Of a stretch of 10,965 nucleotides of DNA, positions 6,122 through 10,965 are shown piece by piece. Location of the stretch: positions 1-10,965 of the forward strand of contig MHYI01000221.1 in assembly GCA_001828295.1 (NCBI GenBank). Direction: 5' to 3'. The translations under genes and the position numbers were made by a program. The stretch's first letter is position 1, and each line of letters starts with the position of its first letter. This DNA comes from Planctomycetes bacterium RBG_16_41_13 (GTDB taxonomy: Bacteria; Planctomycetota; Brocadiia; Brocadiales; Brocadiaceae). A model generated the notes under the pieces. The model saw nothing but the letters and a program-made list of their open reading frames with translations, had not been told where the DNA came from and did no database searches.

Positions 6122-7576
6122 TCAATGAACGATAGCATACCTTCCTTGTAGAGGTGTTTTTTGTATTTGTAAAGTCTCGGAACATTTGGCAAGGTTAAAT
6201 AATGCCATGCTAATACCTAAAATCATCCATAGAGTTTCATCGAAGTATACCATATCAACCATACCAAAACAAAGTGTAGAGATCATTCCCGAAGCAAGGC
6301 AAAGTAACATGGTTTGATAATATGGATTTATAGGCTTCGAAGTAATTATTTTAATGGAATAAAAGAATTTTGCTAATAGCCATAACCAGATTGAAAATCC
6401 AATAATACCTAGTTCAAAAAAAACTGAAAGGAATATATTATGGGACGGAACCATTTCTCCAATTCCGTATCCTAAACCGGATGTTTTATTCCACATATCT
6501 GATAAGGTTTGATTCCATATAATAGCGCGTGTTTCTGCAGACCCTCCCCCGATTGACCTGCCAACTCCCGATAAATTCTTTCCAAATTCAACGAATCTAA
6601 CTAAAGGAAACAAAACAACGATAGTGGTAAAAGTTATCACCATTGCAGTCAGAAAATATCCTTTCAATGGCTTATAATTTATGTATAGGAAAGTAAGCCC
6701 GGCTATAAGCCCAAGCAGACCACCCTTGGAGATCGTGGAAAGTTGTCCCGCTGTTAACAACAGTGCGATTAGAAGAATGCCAATTTTTTTTCTCCCTTTT
6801 GCCAGAAGGAATAAACCGACGGCTAAGATAATAGATAAATTTAGAAAATACGCTGTACACTGGGTATAACTTAATCCGTGTCCCCTCACCTTCGGTATGG
6901 TATTCCACTGAAATGATAAACGAAAGCTATTATATTGAAATACTTGAAATGAATATTCATCACAACGCAGCGAGGCTATCGCCAGTACCGCATTAATTAT
7001 ACCGAGGAAAATAAAAGCTCCGATTGTAAAAGTAAGCATTTTTTTTGTCCGAATTAAACTTACGGAAAGGTAAAAACCAAACAAAGCTCCTAATAAAGGC
7101 ACAGATTCAATCAACAATCCTTTTAATGAAGATGCCCATAGGGAGGACAAAGCAATCCACAAGAAAAATAGTTTTACGGGAAGGTCTATTGGAGTTTGTG
7201 GATAAGGTTCCCGCGCCTTTGCCCATTTAGCTATGATACAGGAAATAAAAGCTGTAAATAACATTATATCGTTAAGTATAAAAGGGATCATTTTAATATT
7301 TGAATGATGCGCTTCGATATATTTAATAACAAAAGGAAGATGTTCTGAAGTTGTCGTAGAAATTAAAAATAGTTGATTCGCTAAAGTAAGAACAGCCAAA
7401 GTGTAAGAAAATTCAGGCCACAGTATAAGAAATACTAGCCCTATCATTCCAATAAATACCGGCATAATATACTGAGGCATTAAGATCGTTATGTATCCAA
7501 GAAAAGTTTCAAATGAAATAAGGAGAATCCATATCCATTTAGACTTTATGAGATTGATGTTTATCAATTTATCCAT
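6122..7576 (-). CDS. O-antigen ligase/polymerase (Wzy/WaaL-type) membrane protein
   Basis: The 484-residue protein is strongly hydrophobic, with roughly ten to twelve membrane segments over its whole length (for example 14-34, 36-55, 100-116, 134-146, 155-175, 180-202, 240-258, 264-276, 285-300, 308-328, 380-407 and 424-462). It carries the PF04932 O-antigen ligase/Wzy_C pattern: QLSTISKGGLLGL at 278-290 in place of the common SRgg block, a large soluble loop (about 329-378) with R350 in ETRAIIWNQTL, and SHNIFLSVFFELGIIGF at 378-394 with H379. Family members join or polymerise undecaprenyl-linked glycans at the periplasmic face. Ligase and polymerase cannot be separated by sequence, but the neighbouring Wzz-like gene favours a chain polymerase in a Wzx/Wzy-type system; no flippase is in the window. 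It starts 18 bases after the Wzz/ATPase stop with no recognisable ribosome binding site, so translation is probably coupled. Confidence 0.85.
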   Translation of the reverse strand: MDKLININLIKSKWIWILLISFETFLGYITILMPQYIMPVFIGMIGLVFLILWPEFSYTLAVLTLANQLFLISTTTSEHLPFVIKYIEAHHSNIKMIPFILNDIMLFTAFISCIIAKWAKAREPYPQTPIDLPVKLFFLWIALSSLWASSLKGLLIESVPLLGALFGFYLSVSLIRTKKMLTFTIGAFIFLGIINAVLAIASLRCDEYSFQVFQYNSFRLSFQWNTIPKVRGHGLSYTQCTAYFLNLSIILAVGLFLLAKGRKKIGILLIALLLTAGQLSTISKGGLLGLIAGLTFLYINYKPLKGYFLTAMVITFTTIVVLFPLVRFVEFGKNLSGVGRSIGGGSAETRAIIWNQTLSDMWNKTSGLGYGIGEMVPSHNIFLSVFFELGIIGFSIWLWLLAKFFYSIKIITSKPINPYYQTMLLCLASGMISTLCFGMVDMVYFDETLWMILGISMALFNLAKCSETLQIQKTPLQGRYAIVH

Positions 7577-7594
7577 AAATAGGTTATACGTTTT

Positions 7595-9667
7595 TCATAG
7601 AATTATAGCCTTATTAAATATGGTGCCGGCACAAGGCGGATTAATATTCTGGATAATTTTTGAAGTCTCCTGAAGCTTATCTGCAGAAACGTAACCTGAT
7701 GCTAAAACAAGAAGAATAACATCTGCAAATTTCGATACAACAAAGGCATCATTTCCATCATGAATGGCCGGTGTATCAAAAATAACCCAGTTAAATTCTG
7801 CTCTAGTACTTCTTGTTAATTCTGATAGATTTGCTGAAGTGATGATTTTTAAAGGATTAGAAAGAAAAGAACCGCTTGGTATTATTTTTAAATTATCATG
7901 ACTTGAGGGTTGGATAACTTCTTGTAAAGTTTTTCTCCCATTTAGATAATCAGCTAAACCAATAGGGTTTGAAATTTCAAATAATTTGTGTATTGAAGGA
8001 TGCCTAAGATTAGCATCTATAAGAAGCACTTTATGGCCTGCTTCTGCCAAAATCAAGGATAAATTCTTATTAATAGTAGTTTTACCTTCTCCCCGATTAG
8101 CGCTTAACGCAACGATAACACCACGATTTTCTTTCTTCTGGATAAAAAAATCCAAATGCGTTTTTATATTCCAAAAATGATCAATAAATTCAGATGATAG
8201 TTTTTCTTCAAGTGTTCTTTTCTTTACTTTTGGTATAATTCTCCATATAGGTGGAGTTGTTATTCGGGCAAGCTCCTTTTCTGTTAAGATCGTATCGTTT
8301 GTATATTCTACTAACAAGGTTAAAAGGAAACCAAAAATAGAGCCTAATACTAAAGCGGCAACTACATTTAACTTTTTTCTGGGGAAATAAATGTCTTTTT
8401 TTGTGTTAACAGAGGGTCTTGCAGGCTGAATTATAGCGGCATTTGCAATATTAATATTTTCGGCAACTTTGACATACTCTAAGTTCTTTTTGATTGTTCT
8501 GTACATATTATTCAAAATATCAACCTCTCTATTAAGCTTGTTCAATTTTCCCTCTTTTTTAGCAATATTCTCAAGCTCTTTATAAAATTTTGTTATAATT
8601 TTATCTAAAAATTCTTTTCTTACAGAGAATGTTACGATATCGATTTCTGTATCACCGTAACGTTCAATCAGATTTTGATAATATGGATTTACCGATACCA
8701 TTTCTGATGAGAAAGTTTTTGCTATTTCTTCCTTAATAATCTTTTCCAAGGCACCGATCTGCGCAAGAGTTGCTTTTACATCAGGATGTTCAGGTTTTAA
8801 TTCTAGTAACTGTCTGGCTAACTGAAGCTTCAAGGTTCGTAATTCACTCTTATGCTCTGTAATACTGGGGTTAGCCTCTATAGTTTCTGCACTTTTGTAA
8901 AATTCAGGCGCTGTATTAAGTGTTTTTTTAATAGAACCAAGTAAAGAAATGGCTTCTGTCAGAGACATTTCGGCATTATCACATTTATTTTTTGCGCTGT
9001 ACAGAGATTCAATAAGATTCGTAGACTGATTGGTAATATCGGATGCTATATTTTTTGTCTTGTATCGTTCTACAGATTTTTCGGCAAATCGCAATCTTCT
9101 GGCTATATCATTGTGTTGTCGTTCTAAAATGCGGTGCGCAACAGAAGCTTCTTCCTTATATTCTTTACATAATAAATCTATAAATGCGTTTGCTAATGCA
9201 TTAGTAAGCTTGACCGATTGTTCTAAGTTGTCTGAATATCCAATAATCTCTAAAGTCTCTGAACCGCCTACCTGTTTTATTTTAAATCCCTTTTTTTGCC
9301 GTAGTAACTTTGGTATTTTAAATAAATTTATCTGCAAGTCTTTTGCATCAAAGGTTTTTCCTTTTCTATCCCGTAAATCAAGTTCTTTTATTACCTTTGA
9401 TACAACAGGAGATGCAGAGAATAAGGATATAAATGTGTCAGGCACGTTTCTCGCTTCAACGGAAGAAAGCCTGCCCGAATCCTCAGGGAGATTACCGATA
9501 AAATCAGTTTGTAGATTTCTGGAGTTGATGATAACTTTGGCAGACGTCTTATAAATTGGTTTAGAAATAAAAACAAAAAGTAATGAAACAAAAAAAATTA
9601 CTGATACTGACTGTATAAAGATCCACTTCCATTTTACAAGAATTTCCCAATATCTTCTAAATTCCAT
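7595..9667 (-). CDS. Wzz/GNVR chain-length protein fused to BY-kinase-like ATPase
   Basis: This 690-residue inner-membrane protein joins a polysaccharide co-polymerase (Wzz/GumC type) to a cytosolic P-loop ATPase of the BY-kinase/ParA-MinD superfamily, the layout that controls chain length and export of Wzy-dependent polymers. Transmembrane helix 1 is about 14-36. The periplasmic part (about 37-430) contains long coiled coils (about 160-205, 225-245, 270-315, 355-400) and a GNVR-like block leading to QPARPS (414-419). Helix 2 is about 433-455. The ATPase follows: Walker A SANRGEGKTT (522-531, K529), Walker A' VLLIDANLRHP (547-557, D551) and Walker B WVIFDTP (627-633, D631). It ends at FNKAIIL, so the tyrosine-rich tail that BY-kinases autophosphorylate is missing; kinase activity of the normal kind is doubtful. 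The start ATG 9667 has GAAGGT (9679-9674) six bases upstream. It precedes the Wzy-like gene by 18 bases, which supports one functional unit. Confidence 0.9.
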   Translation of the reverse strand: MEFRRYWEILVKWKWIFIQSVSVIFFVSLLFVFISKPIYKTSAKVIINSRNLQTDFIGNLPEDSGRLSSVEARNVPDTFISLFSASPVVSKVIKELDLRDRKGKTFDAKDLQINLFKIPKLLRQKKGFKIKQVGGSETLEIIGYSDNLEQSVKLTNALANAFIDLLCKEYKEEASVAHRILERQHNDIARRLRFAEKSVERYKTKNIASDITNQSTNLIESLYSAKNKCDNAEMSLTEAISLLGSIKKTLNTAPEFYKSAETIEANPSITEHKSELRTLKLQLARQLLELKPEHPDVKATLAQIGALEKIIKEEIAKTFSSEMVSVNPYYQNLIERYGDTEIDIVTFSVRKEFLDKIITKFYKELENIAKKEGKLNKLNREVDILNNMYRTIKKNLEYVKVAENINIANAAIIQPARPSVNTKKDIYFPRKKLNVVAALVLGSIFGFLLTLLVEYTNDTILTEKELARITTPPIWRIIPKVKKRTLEEKLSSEFIDHFWNIKTHLDFFIQKKENRGVIVALSANRGEGKTTINKNLSLILAEAGHKVLLIDANLRHPSIHKLFEISNPIGLADYLNGRKTLQEVIQPSSHDNLKIIPSGSFLSNPLKIITSANLSELTRSTRAEFNWVIFDTPAIHDGNDAFVVSKFADVILLVLASGYVSADKLQETSKIIQNINPPCAGTIFNKAIIL

Positions 9668-9673
9668 GAAATT

Positions 9674-9679
9674 ACCTTC
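9674..9679 (-). promoter_or_regulatory. Ribosome binding site of the Wzz/ATPase gene
   Basis: GAAGGT on the minus strand is six bases before ATG 9667, in the 76-base gap after the upstream radical SAM stop (9746-9744). The rest of that gap is AT-rich, with no clear terminator or promoter. Confidence 0.5.
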
Positions 9680-9743
9680 ACCTTTTTAGCACAGATTTTC
9701 AATGAGACACATATAAAGTAATTTTTTTTATGGGCACATGATT

Positions 9744-10965
9744 CTATAGCATTTTTTTTAATCGTTTTATGTATTTCATTGCCGTAACCAATATCTTTAG
9801 TGCCCTAGTTGCAGTTTTACTTTCGAAAATATTAATCATGTGTTTGTTTAGTAACGGTTTAATTAAAAAATTTGGTACGCTGTAATTGAATAAATAAAAA
9901 ATGAGATTCAAGTATCGGATTTGGATAAATTGAAATTGTTTCCTGTAAACGTCTTTTTCTTCATCGGTTATGATGCCATCTTTTTTTGCCTTGTGATAGA
10001 GTTCTGTACCAGGGAAGAAAATAAGGGAAAAAAGCTGCAGGTGAAACGGGCGTGGAAGTTTCAGGATAAATGTGAGCGTTTCCGCAATATCTTCCTTTGT
10101 TTCGTACGGATTGTCGAGGATAAAATCATAAATAGCGGTAACGGAACTTTTAAATTTATGTATGTTCTGGGCAGCCTTTAAGACGATCTCATTGGTGGTT
10201 GTCCTATGGTAGAGCTTTCTCGTTCTGTCGCATGCAGTCTCAATTCCCATCTGAATCTCATACATCCCTGCCTCAACCAGATAGGATAATTTTTCTTCTG
10301 TAATGGTACTCGGACTTCCCAAACATCTGAAGGGAAGACCTATTTTTTCCTTATATAATTTACTAAATATCTTCATTTCTTCTGTCGTTAGAACAAAGAA
10401 CGAATCATCTGATATTTGAACCCCCTCGATAAAATTATACATGCTTATTATTCTTTCAATCTCTTCTACGACAAGTTCGGGCGCGCGTCGTCGTAAATAT
10501 TTTTGTCCTTCATACATTCCTCGAAAAGACATGCAGTAACTACAACGATGAGGACAGCCCCTTGTGGTCATAGTCATATAGGAGGGTTTATGTGACAGCG
10601 GGTCTTTAAAAAGAAATCTTTCTAAAGCCGACTTATCCAGCCTGATCATTTTGTTCGAATTTTTATCCAAAATATGACTATTTTCAGTGGAATAATCAGG
10701 AAATGGAAGGGTATTTAAATCTTCTTTGAGAGGCCGCAGTTCATTTTTAATAATACTTCCATTGTGTTTGAACCAAAAATTCTTTGTATTTAAATAAATT
10801 TCCTTCTTTTCCATTTTTCCTAAGAGTTCTGCAACTGCTTCTTCGCCCTCACCTAAACAAACAATATCGCAATAGTGTAATGATTCATCCGGTTTAATGG
10901 TGGGGTGGATACCTCCCCACATTACCGGAATGTCCAGTTTGCTCTTTATTGCTTGTGTAAGTTGA
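9744..10965 (-). CDS. B12-binding-type radical SAM protein, 5' end beyond the right edge
   Basis: The frame stays open to the edge. Before the internal methionine at 10922 it reads QLTQAIKSKLDIPV and then continues MWGGIHPTIKPDESL, a typical end of a B12-binding domain, so the true start lies outside the window. About 407 codons are visible. Counting from the methionine at 10922, the domain finishes with CLGEGEEAVAELL (22-34). The radical SAM motif is C123-x3-C127-x2-C130 in TTRGCPHRCSYC. QMGIETACDRTRKLYHR and DNPYETKEDIAETL are familiar blocks of this family's barrel. The C-terminus is hydrophobic then strongly basic (ending KYIKRLKKML), suggesting membrane contact. Family members modify lipids, sugars, tetrapyrroles or peptides; the substrate is unknown. 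It is a distinct paralogue of the one at 3567-4922, judging by the different motif surroundings. Its stop is 76 bases before the Wzz/ATPase gene, same direction. Confidence 0.88.
   Translation of the reverse strand, partial: QLTQAIKSKLDIPVMWGGIHPTIKPDESLHYCDIVCLGEGEEAVAELLGKMEKKEIYLNTKNFWFKHNGSIIKNELRPLKEDLNTLPFPDYSTENSHILDKNSNKMIRLDKSALERFLFKDPLSHKPSYMTMTTRGCPHRCSYCMSFRGMYEGQKYLRRRAPELVVEEIERIISMYNFIEGVQISDDSFFVLTTEEMKIFSKLYKEKIGLPFRCLGSPSTITEEKLSYLVEAGMYEIQMGIETACDRTRKLYHRTTTNEIVLKAAQNIHKFKSSVTAIYDFILDNPYETKEDIAETLTFILKLPRPFHLQLFSLIFFPGTELYHKAKKDGIITDEEKDVYRKQFQFIQIRYLNLIFYLFNYSVPNFLIKPLLNKHMINIFESKTATRALKILVTAMKYIKRLKKML

Noticed and set aside
9030..9554. Plus-strand open frame of 174 codons
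   Set aside because: It lies wholly opposite the Wzz coiled-coil region, has low-complexity Ser/Cys/Phe-rich translation, no ribosome binding site and no recognisable family. It is a shadow of the real gene.
9668..9743. Terminator or promoter between the right-hand radical SAM gene and the Wzz gene
   Set aside because: The gap is AT-rich with an A-run on the coding strand, but there is no stem followed by T and no paired promoter boxes at a normal spacing.

Overview
This is a compact block of surface-polysaccharide and envelope genes from an AT-rich Gram-negative-type bacterium. G+C sampled by hand in coding stretches is about 37-38 %. Every gene I can support lies on the minus strand, so the locus is transcribed from right to left. 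The gene types (Wzz-like polysaccharide co-polymerase, O-antigen ligase/polymerase, LpxL-type lipid acyltransferase, heptosyltransferase-family enzyme) point to an outer-membrane-bearing organism. Two B12-binding-type radical SAM genes inside such a cluster recall AT-rich anaerobes such as anammox Planctomycetota, but that is a low-confidence impression from style. No marker gene is present to settle taxonomy.

Layout in transcription order: (1) a B12-type radical SAM protein whose 5' end is cut by the right edge; (2) a 690-residue fusion of a Wzz/GNVR chain-length domain with a BY-kinase-like ATPase; (3) 18 bases later, a multi-pass Wzy/WaaL-type membrane protein; (4) a 216-base intergenic gap richer in G+C than its flanks, with small inverted repeats; (5) an LpxL/HtrB-like acyltransferase overlapping by 4 bases (ATGA) with (6) a second B12-type radical SAM protein, followed after 20 bases by (7) a secreted clan GH-A glycosidase with a carbohydrate-binding-like region and a GTG start behind a strong ribosome binding site; (8) a 102-base gap; (9) a GT9 (ADP-heptose:LPS heptosyltransferase family) enzyme; (10) the first 22 codons of another gene, running off the left edge.

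The genes fit one pathway: GT9 adds a sugar on the cytosolic side, the Wzy/WaaL-like protein polymerises or ligates chains in the membrane, and the Wzz/ATPase sets chain length and export. The secreted glycosidase would trim polymer outside the cytosol, and the LpxL-like protein would acylate a lipid or glycolipid. The radical SAM enzymes presumably modify lipid or sugar, but the sequence gives no substrate. The most distinctive part is the tightly coupled acyltransferase / radical SAM / glycosidase cassette (about 3546-5905). Its acyltransferase has lysine where the family's catalytic dyad normally has an acidic residue. I saw no tRNA, rRNA, CRISPR array, intact insertion sequence or convincing plus-strand gene.
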